Assembly: GCA_946885925.1 (NCBI GenBank)
Contig: CAMPHP010000001.1
Location: 1 to 22,852 of the forward strand
DNA: 22,852 nucleotides
Reading direction: 5' to 3'
Source: an uncultured Litorilinea sp.
GTDB lineage: Bacteria; Chloroflexota; Anaerolineae; Caldilineales; Caldilineaceae
Positions 1-7,158 of the stretch are shown in pieces; the first letter of the stretch is position 1, and each line of letters starts with the position of its first letter. The translations under genes and the position numbers were made by a program. The notes below the pieces were generated by a model, which saw only the letters and a program-made list of their open reading frames with translations, had not been told where the DNA came from and ran no database searches.

Positions 1-651
1 GATCAAGGGGACAAAGCGAACCCCGCCGAGCATACGTCGCGCCAACTGACGCCCACGCCTGACCACGAGCCAAAGCACCTGTCCTTCTGTAGCCGGGCCA
101 ATCGGGATGACCAAACGCCCCCCATCCGCCAACTGCTCCCAAAGTGGTCGTGGCAATGCAGATGCTGCTGCTGTCACCATAATCGCATCATAGGGAGCGG
201 CAGGGAACCACCCTACTGCACCATCGCCTACAAAGAGATGGGGATAATAGCCCAGTTCATTCAATACCCGCTTTGCTTGAGCGGACAAGGTGTCATAACG
301 CTCGATAGACCAGATATTTTCTCCCGGTACTCGATCCACTTGCGCCGTTAACTCGCACAGAATCGCTGTTTGATAGCCAGATCCTGTTCCAACCTCCAAA
401 ACCCGCATCCCAGGTTGAAGCGCCAATGCTTGCGTCATCAGCGCCACAACAAAAGGCTGGCTGATGGTCTGCCCCTCATCAATCGGCAGCGCCCTGTCAC
501 AGGTCGCCCAAGGGCGCAAGGCCGACCCGACAAAGGCCGAACGTGGAACACGCGTAAAAGCAGCCTGTACACGGGCATCATGGATTTCAGGCCAACCGCG
601 CAACCACGGTGCATCACCTGCCGCGTCGTTTGCCGGGTCATCGTGGGGCAT
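1..651 (-). CDS. pcm: Protein-L-isoaspartate O-methyltransferase, C-terminus cut by window edge
   Basis: SAM-dependent cytoplasmic enzyme that methylates isoaspartyl residues in aged proteins so they can return to normal aspartate. Counting from the ATG at 651, the family signature EGQTISQPFVVALMTQAL lies at about 59-76, SAM motif I EVGTGSGYQTA at 86-96, and a later GDG and PYDAIMVTAAA stretch follows. The frame is open to base 1 and ends in VRFVPLI, the usual near-terminal motif, so probably only a few residues are missing. I chose ATG 651 because GGGGGAG (complement of 656-662) lies 4 bases upstream and the N-terminus then has normal length. An in-frame ATG at 702 adds 17 residues but has no ribosome binding site. 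It lies just downstream of the alpha/beta hydrolase on the same strand, probably in one transcript. Confidence 0.92.
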   Translation of the reverse strand, partial: MPHDDPANDAAGDAPWLRGWPEIHDARVQAAFTRVPRSAFVGSALRPWATCDRALPIDEGQTISQPFVVALMTQALALQPGMRVLEVGTGSGYQTAILCELTAQVDRVPGENIWSIERYDTLSAQAKRVLNELGYYPHLFVGDGAVGWFPAAPYDAIMVTAAASALPRPLWEQLADGGRLVIPIGPATEGQVLWLVVRRGRQLARRMLGGVRFVPLI

Positions 652-759
652 GACACTCCCCCAGAATTGAGTCTTAAGCCGCGCCAACCACCTAGACAGC
701 ATGATGGCAGCATTGTAGCATACGCGCGCTTATCTCTCTAACTCAACGAGATTCGCCGC

Positions 760-1818
760 TCACTCCCGCTGTAATGCTGCTTCTACCATCTCTGGCAGAT
801 GATGGTGCAGCGGCCACCAATCGACAAAACCGACATGCCCACCAAACTGTTCAATTTTGAGATCAAGAAGGGGTGGCGCTACCAGTGTCTCAAAGTCTTC
901 CACCATAATCACTGGATCGTCAGCCGCAGTCAAAATCGTAGTCGGCACGGTCAATCCAGCTAGCGCGTCTCCTAGCACCGCATAGCTCGCGTAATAGGTA
1001 GCAGTATCGGCAAAGTTCGAATAATGCTTGATCAACCATTGACTCATCGGCTCAATGTGCGACAACTGACGTAACGGGCCAAATTGATACAGATCTGGAA
1101 AATGACGCTCCTTGGCGAGAAGTGTCCGCAGCCAGCGTTTGCGAAAATAACGCCGGAAATAAATCTGCTGGTCAATGCGCTCGATTGACCGTGCCGGATT
1201 GATGGCGGGGCTAATCGCCACCACCCGTCTCAGATTAGCGATTGGCTGGACAGCATGGAGCACAGCCAACCGGAGCACAAAATTGCCACCAAGCGAAGGT
1301 CCGACCAAATAGACAGGCAGATCACCCGCCCATGCTGCCACTTGCTGCACCGCACACATTGTCTCTTCAATCAGCGTGCCAAAAAAGGCCCCTCGGTTGA
1401 GCATATAGGGATCTACATGCAGGCGAGGTCCATGGTCGCGCAGGTTCAGACGAAAAAGATCATACCCCTTTGTGAGCAAATAACTCCCAAGCAATAGATT
1501 GTAAGAAGAATGGCTGTTTCCTTCCCAACCATGCAGTGAGATCACCAACCCACGACTTGGATCTCTGCCACTGTGCCGGTTGTAATAGCCCATCAGCCGC
1601 ACTTTCTCATCATAACCCGTATAATCGCGGCCTGCATCCAGGATCACCACCTGTTCGCCGGTCAACCGCCCGCTCAGATTGCGTGGTGCATAGGAAGAAG
1701 CAAGTGTCTGGATTCTCCCACCACGTAGTAAACGATGGGGTCGAAAGGCTGAGGGTGTTGCAATGCGCTCGACTTCCCGCACCGCTTTTGATTGCCATGA
1801 ATTTTTCAGTTTCATCAT
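760..1818 (-). CDS. Alpha/beta hydrolase, YheT-like family
   Basis: A 352-residue predicted serine hydrolase of the YheT-like (COG0429-type) branch. Visible features are the oxyanion-side motif HGWEGNSHSSYN (96-107), NLRDHGPR (125-132), the nucleophile elbow GPSLGGN with Ser175, an acid candidate in AADDPV (Asp300/301) and the catalytic His328 in GGHVGF. The triad is complete, so the protein should be active, but the substrate (a carboxylic or lipid ester) cannot be read from sequence. There is no signal peptide or membrane segment, so it is likely cytoplasmic. It starts with two successive ATGs preceded by a weak AGGG. The pcm gene begins 58-108 bases downstream on the same strand. It is transcribed away from the amidohydrolase gene at 2049. 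Confidence 0.85.
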   Translation of the reverse strand: MMKLKNSWQSKAVREVERIATPSAFRPHRLLRGGRIQTLASSYAPRNLSGRLTGEQVVILDAGRDYTGYDEKVRLMGYYNRHSGRDPSRGLVISLHGWEGNSHSSYNLLLGSYLLTKGYDLFRLNLRDHGPRLHVDPYMLNRGAFFGTLIEETMCAVQQVAAWAGDLPVYLVGPSLGGNFVLRLAVLHAVQPIANLRRVVAISPAINPARSIERIDQQIYFRRYFRKRWLRTLLAKERHFPDLYQFGPLRQLSHIEPMSQWLIKHYSNFADTATYYASYAVLGDALAGLTVPTTILTAADDPVIMVEDFETLVAPPLLDLKIEQFGGHVGFVDWWPLHHHLPEMVEAALQRE

Positions 1819-2048
1819 TGTCTGACCCTAACAAATCTCTGACCCTATCAAATAAGTACAGGTTCATAGGCCATGTTGATAATCCCTGCGAAATCATCCC
1901 CACTTTCCATCCATTAGGCCATTGAATTCAGTGCTACATACTCCAATTGCTACTGGTGGCAAGAGATGTTTTACACAGCAAGCGACATTGCAGAGAGAGA
2001 GTCTCTGGTGTACCCTATGGTCAGCAAAAACAACCACAAAGGAAGCCT
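1819..2048. other. Divergent intergenic region between hydrolase and amidohydrolase
   Basis: About 230 bases separating two divergent genes, so promoters for both directions should lie here. I see no convincing sigma-70 pair. The stretch TCTGACCCTA occurs at 1821-1830 and again, nearly adjacent, as TCTGACCCTATCA at 1838-1850, a short direct duplication beside the hydrolase start. No other gene is supported. Confidence 0.5.
2038..2045 (+). promoter_or_regulatory. Ribosome binding site that fixes the amidohydrolase start
   Basis: AAAGGAAG lies 3 bases before ATG 2049. The open frame extends back to 1947, but the extra 34 residues lack family similarity and have no such site, so 2049 is the likely start. 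Confidence 0.6.
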
Positions 2049-3431
2049 ATGCCAACCACCCTAATTCATCACGCTGATTATCTAGTGACCATGGATTCTG
2101 CTCGCCGCGAGATCGTTGATGGGGCAGTTTTGATCCGTGACAACGTCATAGAATGGGTTGGCCCAGCGTCAGAACTGCCCCTTGTGGCCCTCTCTGCCGA
2201 CCAAGGCATTAATGCACGCGGCAAAATCGTGCTGCCAGGTTTCATCAATACCCACCATCATTTCTTTCAAGCCTTAACTCGCGTTCTCCCTGGTGCCCAG
2301 AATGCAGTCTTATTTGATTGGCTAAAAACGCTTTATCCGGTATGGGCCGAACTAACACCGGACGCTGTTCGCATCAGCACGCAGCTAGCCTTGCTTGAAC
2401 TGCTGCTCAGCGGGTGCACTACCAGCAGCGACCACCAGTATCTCTGGCCCAACGGCAGCCGCCTGGATGATCAATTTGAAGCAGCCGCCGCCATCGGTGT
2501 GCGCTTCCACGGAGCCCGCGGCAGCATGAGCCTCGGCGAGAGCAAGGGAGGGCTACCGCCGGATCGCGTGGTCGAAGACGAGGAAGCAATCTTGCGCGAT
2601 TGCCGCCGCGTGGTCGAGACATATCACGATCCAGCGCGCTACGCCATGCGTCGTGTGGTGATTGCACCTTGCAGCCCTTTTACTGTCACGCCCGATCTGA
2701 TGCGCGAAAGTGCCGCGCTGGCCCGCGGCTTTAATACAGGTGTGCGGCTGCATACCCACTTGGCCGAAACTCTAGACGAGGATGCCTTCTGTCTCACTCA
2801 CTTTGGTCAGCGCCCCGCACACTATGCCGAAACATTAGGCTGGCTTGACCAGGATGTATGGCACGCCCATTGTGTTCATATCAACCAATCGGAAATTGAA
2901 AAATTCCACCACACAGGTACAGGTGTCGCCCACTGTCCGACTTCCAACATGCGCCTTGCCAGCGGCATCGCGCCGGTCCATGCAATGCGTCAGGCTGGGG
3001 TCAAGGTAGCTTTGGGGGTGGATGGCAGTGCCAGCAACGATAGTAGCCACCTATTGGCCGAAGCGCGCCAAGCCATGTTGCTCCAGCGCGTCCTTGGTGA
3101 CCCCACTGCCATGACCGCGCGTGAAGCTATAGAATTGGCGACACTGGGTGGAGCCGCCGTCTTGGGCCGCGATGACATTGGCGCATTGGCTCCGGGCATG
3201 GCTGCCGATATAATTGCCTATGACCTCAGCGCACCAACCTACGCTGGCGGCGCAGTTCACGATCCCTTGGCTGCATTGATCTTCTGCCACCCCCAAAATG
3301 TCGATTTTGCGATGGTCAACGGGCGCACTTTGGTGGAAGATGGAGAGCCGGTCCATCTAGACGTTGGGCTGATCGTCGAAGCGCATAACGCCGCCGCCCG
3401 TACATTGCTCATTCGCGCAGGGCTGGCATAA
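2049..3431 (+). CDS. 8-oxoguanine deaminase-type amidohydrolase
   Basis: A 460-residue metal-dependent deaminase of the COG0402 amidohydrolase group. It matches what I recall of the Pseudomonas PA0142-type 8-oxoguanine deaminases and the closely related hydroxyatrazine aminohydrolases: LPGFINTHHHFFQ (metal ligands His69 and His71), LFDWLKTLYPVWAELTP, LLLSGCTTSSDHQYL (119-132), GARGSMSLGESKGGLPP, APCSPFTVTP, HTHLAETLDE (His237, Glu240), HCVH (His274, His277) and GVDGSASND with Asp325. The expected reaction is hydrolytic deamination of 8-oxoguanine to urate plus ammonia, in the cytoplasm. All metal and proton-shuttle residues are present. Exact substrate is inferred from family motifs, and a different oxidised purine, isocytosine or triazine remains possible. 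The 101 bases before the next gene hold a 10-bp tandem repeat. Confidence 0.85.
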   Translation: MPTTLIHHADYLVTMDSARREIVDGAVLIRDNVIEWVGPASELPLVALSADQGINARGKIVLPGFINTHHHFFQALTRVLPGAQNAVLFDWLKTLYPVWAELTPDAVRISTQLALLELLLSGCTTSSDHQYLWPNGSRLDDQFEAAAAIGVRFHGARGSMSLGESKGGLPPDRVVEDEEAILRDCRRVVETYHDPARYAMRRVVIAPCSPFTVTPDLMRESAALARGFNTGVRLHTHLAETLDEDAFCLTHFGQRPAHYAETLGWLDQDVWHAHCVHINQSEIEKFHHTGTGVAHCPTSNMRLASGIAPVHAMRQAGVKVALGVDGSASNDSSHLLAEARQAMLLQRVLGDPTAMTAREAIELATLGGAAVLGRDDIGALAPGMAADIIAYDLSAPTYAGGAVHDPLAALIFCHPQNVDFAMVNGRTLVEDGEPVHLDVGLIVEAHNAAARTLLIRAGLA

Positions 3432-3437
3432 CATGGG

Positions 3438-3457
3438 CAGTAATACTCAGTAATACA
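3438..3457 (+). repeat. Tandem 10-bp duplication, 2 copies
   Basis: CAGTAATACT is followed directly by CAGTAATACA in the gap between the amidohydrolase stop and the next gene. It is one of several short tandem duplications in gaps of this window. Confidence 0.6.
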
Positions 3458-3530
3458 TAGTCCAAAAGACACCAGTACAAAAACACCATCACCCAAAACG
3501 AGCGGACATCATGCAGGTATAGCAGCAGAC

Positions 3531-6275
3531 ATGGCAGAAAACAGCGCACCAAGTACAGCAACCAGTACACCGGCAAGCATAGAGGTCATTCTCACCCACG
3601 AACATACGGATTTTGACGCATTAGCTTCATTGCTGGCGGCATCGCTGCTCTACCCAAATGCCATACCTGTATTGCCGCGCCAACTCAACCGCAATGTACA
3701 GAGCTTTCTGGCCCTCTATCGCAACCAATTCCCGTTTATCACCTATAAAGACCTGCCTCGCCTCCCCATCCGGCGCACCATCGTAGTAGATTCGCGGGCT
3801 GTCAATTGGGTCAAGGGTATGGATAGTACCACGCCTCAGTTTATCATTGATCACCATGTCAATGACGAACCCTTGCCGCCGCACTTCCAACTTTGGCACG
3901 AGCCAGTGGGAGCCAATACCACGCTCCTCGTAGAGAAGCTAGCGGAAAACAACGTCACGCTCTCACCGCTTCATGCCACCTTGTTGGCTCTGGGTATTCA
4001 TGAAGACACGGGCAGCCTCACCTATGCCTCCACTACCTACCGCGACGCAAAAGCGCTAGCCTGGGTAATGCAGCCAGAGCACAAGGTCAACCTTGATGTC
4101 CTTAACCAGTTTCTCAGCCATCCACTGACCGAGGCGCAGCGCGATCTACTTGAAACGCTCATTAGGCAGAGTGAATTTATAATCGTTGGCGGTCATACTG
4201 TGGTGATTAGCACTGCCGAGGCTGAAGGTTTTGACGAAGAATTGAGCGCGCTTGCCACTAGGCTGCGCGATTTTCATGAGACCGATGCACTCTTTCTCGT
4301 TGTAGACCTAGGCGACATTATCCAAGTGGTCGCCCGCAGTGTCACCGATGAAATCAATGTGGGCGTGATTGCTACCGAGCTAGGCGGCGGCGGACACCTG
4401 CGCGCGGCTGCTGCCCCCCTCCACGATGCAGGTAGCACACAGGAAGTAAGCCAGCGCATCATCGAACTGCTCCAGCGCCACAGCAATACCGCCATTACGG
4501 TACAAAACATCATGAGCGTAGGACGTCCCCAAACGCTAACACCCGACATGAGCATTGAGGATGCGGCCCGTCTCATGCGCCGTTATGGGCACGAAGGTTT
4601 CCCGGTGCTGCGCCAACTCCCTGGTGGCGGAGAAGAGCTACTGGGTGTGTTAACGCGGCGCGAAGCAGACCGTGCCTTAAACCATGACTTGGGCAAGCAA
4701 CCAGTCAGCCGCTTTATGCGTGCAGGACAGGTCACTGTCCGCCCGGACACACCAATTTCAATTCTTCGCCAACGCATGATCGAGAGCCAGTGGGGCCAAA
4801 TCCCCGTAGTCGATGAGCAAAATCGCATCGTCGGCATTGTCACGCGCACCGACCTGATCAAGCTCTGGGACGAAGCAGCACTCCCCAGCCGTCATGCCCA
4901 GGCCATTGCCAAGAAGCTGCAGGACTCGCTGCACCCAGTGCAACATGCTTTGCTGCAGCGAATAGGCGAAGAGGTCAGCGTTCTCAATTACACTGTCTAC
5001 ATCGTAGGTGGCTTTGTGCGTGATCTGTTGCTCAACGGGCGCTTTTTAGATATGGAAACGCAGGATATGGATATTGTCATTGAAGGCAATGCCATCGCCT
5101 TTGCCCAGCGCATGCAAAGCCTCTATGGTGGTCGCGTGGTGACTCACAAACGTTTCAACACAGCCAAATGGCTGCTCAGCGATGCTGATTATCCCGTGCA
5201 GGCAGAAAAACTCTTGGCCGACCTCGATCTGAATGAGGTGAAAGGCGAAACGCTTAAAGCGTTAATCGACAAACTGCCTGCCCATCTCGATTTTGTCACC
5301 GCTCGCACCGAGTTTTATACCGCTCCCACAGTCCTCCCGACTGTGGAGGACAGCAGCATCAAGCTCGATCTTCATCGCCGCGACTTTACCATCAACACAT
5401 TGGCGCTCTGTCTCAACCCAGATCGTTGGGGTGAACTCTTGGACTTTTATGGTGGAGTCAATGATCTCAACCAGGGCATTATCCGTATACTGCATAGCCT
5501 GAGCTTTGTAGATGACCCCACACGCATCTTGCGCGCCGTGCGCTATGAACAGCGCTTTGGCTTCACCATTGAACCACGCACGCTCGAACTGCTGCAAAAT
5601 GCGATTGAACTGCTGGATCGCGTCACCCCAGCCCGCATTCGCCATGAACTTGAGCGCATCTTGCAAGAGGAACATCCCGAAAATGCGCTAGCCCGCCTCC
5701 AAGAATTGAACGTCTTGGCGCGCATCGATCCTGCCTTGCATTTCGATGAACGAATGAGAGAAGCCTTTGCCGCCCTACGGATGGCTCGTGAACAAGCGCC
5801 CAGCAATTCCTTGCTCCGTACAGAGCCTATCGATCGTCTCTACTGGGGTATCCTTGTCGCGCAACTTCCTGCACCCGTCCACGTATTGTTAACGAAACGA
5901 CTTGGTCTACGCAGCGAGACTCAAGAACTCATGCGCGGCTTGGCGCGGCTGCACCATGCGCTGCCAGAGTTAACAACAGTGGGTCTTCCCCCCAGCCGTG
6001 TTGTTGCGATCTTGGATCAAATCGATCCCGTTGCGCTCGAACTCGTTCCGGTGCTCTATGCCGACGAGGTGCAATTGCTCGCCTATGTCGAACAGTATCA
6101 ATCCACCTGGTCCCATGTTCACACCGAACTGGATGGTCATGATCTGGCGGCGCTCGGCGTGTCCCGCGGGCCAATCTACGGCGAGATCCTAGCCGCCCTG
6201 CGCGCCGCCAAGCTTGACGGCACGATCTCGACACGTGCTGAGGAAGAGGAATTTGTACGCAACTTTCTTCTCTAG
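3531..6275 (+). CDS. DHH phosphoesterase, CBS pair and tRNA nucleotidyltransferase fusion
   Basis: A 914-residue three-module protein. Residues 17-315 are a DHH/DHHA1 phosphoesterase module: HEHTDFDA (His23, Asp27, Asp29), VVDSR (Asp87), IDHHVND (106-112), HEDTGSL (Asp159) and GGGGHLRAAAA (285-295). Two CBS domains follow at about 324-378 (VQNIMSV) and 391-446 (VSRFMRA), a likely nucleotide-binding regulatory pair. Residues 470-914 form a class II poly(A) polymerase/CCA-adding head and tail: YIVGGFVRDLL (490-500), the metal motif DMDIVIEG with Asp512 and Asp514, RRDFTINTLAL (616-626) and DPTRILRAVRYEQRFGF (662-678). The same fusion is known from cyanobacteria and other deep bacterial lineages. 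Expected role: repairing or adding the tRNA 3' CCA; tRNA-Ser in this window lacks an encoded CCA. About 30 extra residues sit near 550-585. No good ribosome binding site is visible before ATG 3531. Confidence 0.9.
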   Translation: MAENSAPSTATSTPASIEVILTHEHTDFDALASLLAASLLYPNAIPVLPRQLNRNVQSFLALYRNQFPFITYKDLPRLPIRRTIVVDSRAVNWVKGMDSTTPQFIIDHHVNDEPLPPHFQLWHEPVGANTTLLVEKLAENNVTLSPLHATLLALGIHEDTGSLTYASTTYRDAKALAWVMQPEHKVNLDVLNQFLSHPLTEAQRDLLETLIRQSEFIIVGGHTVVISTAEAEGFDEELSALATRLRDFHETDALFLVVDLGDIIQVVARSVTDEINVGVIATELGGGGHLRAAAAPLHDAGSTQEVSQRIIELLQRHSNTAITVQNIMSVGRPQTLTPDMSIEDAARLMRRYGHEGFPVLRQLPGGGEELLGVLTRREADRALNHDLGKQPVSRFMRAGQVTVRPDTPISILRQRMIESQWGQIPVVDEQNRIVGIVTRTDLIKLWDEAALPSRHAQAIAKKLQDSLHPVQHALLQRIGEEVSVLNYTVYIVGGFVRDLLLNGRFLDMETQDMDIVIEGNAIAFAQRMQSLYGGRVVTHKRFNTAKWLLSDADYPVQAEKLLADLDLNEVKGETLKALIDKLPAHLDFVTARTEFYTAPTVLPTVEDSSIKLDLHRRDFTINTLALCLNPDRWGELLDFYGGVNDLNQGIIRILHSLSFVDDPTRILRAVRYEQRFGFTIEPRTLELLQNAIELLDRVTPARIRHELERILQEEHPENALARLQELNVLARIDPALHFDERMREAFAALRMAREQAPSNSLLRTEPIDRLYWGILVAQLPAPVHVLLTKRLGLRSETQELMRGLARLHHALPELTTVGLPPSRVVAILDQIDPVALELVPVLYADEVQLLAYVEQYQSTWSHVHTELDGHDLAALGVSRGPIYGEILAALRAAKLDGTISTRAEEEEFVRNFLL

Positions 6276-6318
6276 GACTAACGGTTTTCTGCAATACTCC
6301 TGTGCAAGTCGCATAAGA

Positions 6319-6338
6319 TACGCGATTCCTATCGCGTA
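6319..6338 (+). terminator. Small hairpin after the nucleotidyltransferase gene
   Basis: TACGCGAT, loop TCCT, ATCGCGTA form a perfect 8-bp stem 43 bases after the stop codon. There is no T tract behind it, so termination is only a possibility. Confidence 0.35.
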
Positions 6339-6353
6339 CAGCTAGGGCATGGT

Positions 6354-6382
6354 TTGGTAGGGCTATGGCTGTTTGCTAGAAT
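6354..6382 (+). promoter_or_regulatory. Candidate sigma-70 promoter for the small membrane gene pair
   Basis: TTGGTA (6354-6359) and TAGAAT (6377-6382) are 17 bases apart, matching 4/6 and 5/6 of consensus. It would leave a leader of about 180 bases containing the 16-bp repeats. Chance matches of this quality are common. Confidence 0.3.
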
Positions 6383-6500
6383 AATGCGTGGTGTTTTCGC
6401 AATTATTTCGTCATAATGAGTAGAAACGACCGACAACTCAGCGCTATACGAACTAACATTAAAGGCTACTATCAGAGGATATGGTCTCTGGCATTAGGCA

Positions 6501-6548
6501 TCTTGGTATTGGATGATCTTGGTATTGGATGGTCTTGGTATTGGATGA
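6501..6548 (+). repeat. Tandem 16-bp repeat, 3 copies
   Basis: TCTTGGTATTGGATGA is repeated three times head to tail with one change (last base of copy 2). It ends 18 bases before the GTG start at 6567, overlapping the region just upstream of the ribosome binding site. Not palindromic. The rest of the 6276-6566 gap holds the small hairpin and candidate promoter listed separately. Confidence 0.85.
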
Positions 6549-6566
6549 TTCGGTAAAGGATAACTT

Positions 6567-6875
6567 GTGAGCTTGGCATTAGGGCGTGACATTGCAATCA
6601 TTTGGCTGGCGTTGCTCTGTTTTATCGGCATGATCGTGCCACTAGCTATCTCGATCTTTGCAGTGAAAGGGATGCACGCCGCTGTATCACGGACACCTCG
6701 TCTTTTGCGTCAAGTTCAGGGCCACACGCGCAAGGTACGCATCCAAGTGGATGCCGCCAGCTATCACGTAGCCGCCCCGGTGATCCGCGTCCAGCGTCAG
6801 TCAACGCGTATTTCTACGTTCCTTGACCGGCTGCTGCGACGATCCGCGTCCTCGTTTACAGGAAGAGAGGAATAG
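6567..6875 (+). CDS. Small membrane-anchored protein of unknown function
   Basis: 102 residues starting at GTG, with AAAGGA 6 bases upstream. One membrane segment spans about 9-32 (ALLCFIGMIVPLAISIFAV), followed by a basic tail rich in Arg, Val and Gln that probably lies on one face of the membrane. I do not recognise a named domain. The arrangement (short protein with N-terminal helix and amphipathic tail, then a glycine-zipper protein) recalls the DUF948/YtxH-type pairs of Gram-positive bacteria, but this is a resemblance only. The stop TAG ends at 6875 and the next ATG begins at 6876, so the two genes are almost certainly translated together. Confidence 0.65.
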   Translation: MSLALGRDIAIIWLALLCFIGMIVPLAISIFAVKGMHAAVSRTPRLLRQVQGHTRKVRIQVDAASYHVAAPVIRVQRQSTRISTFLDRLLRRSASSFTGREE

Positions 6876-7085
6876 ATGAAATACCGCACAAAAGCCTTGA
6901 TCATTGGCACGCTCGTTGGCGCTGCCGTAGGCGCAATTCTGGCCTTAACGTCAACAGAGGGGTACGACGAAGCGGAAAGCTCAGAAAACCCCATCGCAGC
7001 CCTCGGTGTCGGTGACTATTTTCAACTTGGCATCAGTATTTTGACGCTAGCTCGCCAGTTTGGGAGTATGCTCAAGCGGGTATAA
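6876..7085 (+). CDS. Small glycine-zipper membrane protein (YtxH-like) of unknown function
   Basis: 69 residues. The hydrophobic segment 7-25 contains a G-xxx-G-xxx-G zipper (Gly11, Gly15, Gly19), typical of helices that pack or oligomerise in membranes. An acidic stretch follows (EGYDEAESSE), then a second mildly hydrophobic region (LGVGDYFQLGISILTLARQF). GAGG inside the end of the preceding gene serves as ribosome binding site, and the two genes abut with no gap. This layout resembles YtxH-type stress proteins, but identity is not proven. Confidence 0.6.
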   Translation: MKYRTKALIIGTLVGAAVGAILALTSTEGYDEAESSENPIAALGVGDYFQLGISILTLARQFGSMLKRV

Positions 7086-7089
7086 CTAG

Positions 7090-7139
7090 CTACCGTTCGC
7101 TAAAACTGTAGCGAGCGGCTCCCCGGTAGTTTGTTATTT
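7090..7139 (+). terminator. Hairpin plus T-rich tail between the membrane pair and fprA
   Basis: CTACCG (7090-7095) pairs with CGGTAG (7124-7129), and TCGCTA (7097-7102) pairs with TAGCGA (7109-7114) inside it. The 3' side runs into TTTGTTATTT. It may end the small-gene transcript or act as an attenuator before fprA. Confidence 0.5.
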
Positions 7140-7158
7140 CGATTCAGAGGAGAACACA

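Noticed and set aside
438..713. Minus-strand frame of 91 codons inside pcm
   Set aside because: It overlaps the clearly conserved pcm frame out of phase and shows no family motif.
1947..2048. N-terminal extension of the amidohydrolase
   Set aside because: The 34 extra residues are unlike the family, and the good ribosome binding site sits before ATG 2049.
5929..6294. Minus-strand frame of 121 codons over the end of the nucleotidyltransferase gene
   Set aside because: Arg-rich composition typical of antisense frames; no ribosome binding site and no recognisable motif.
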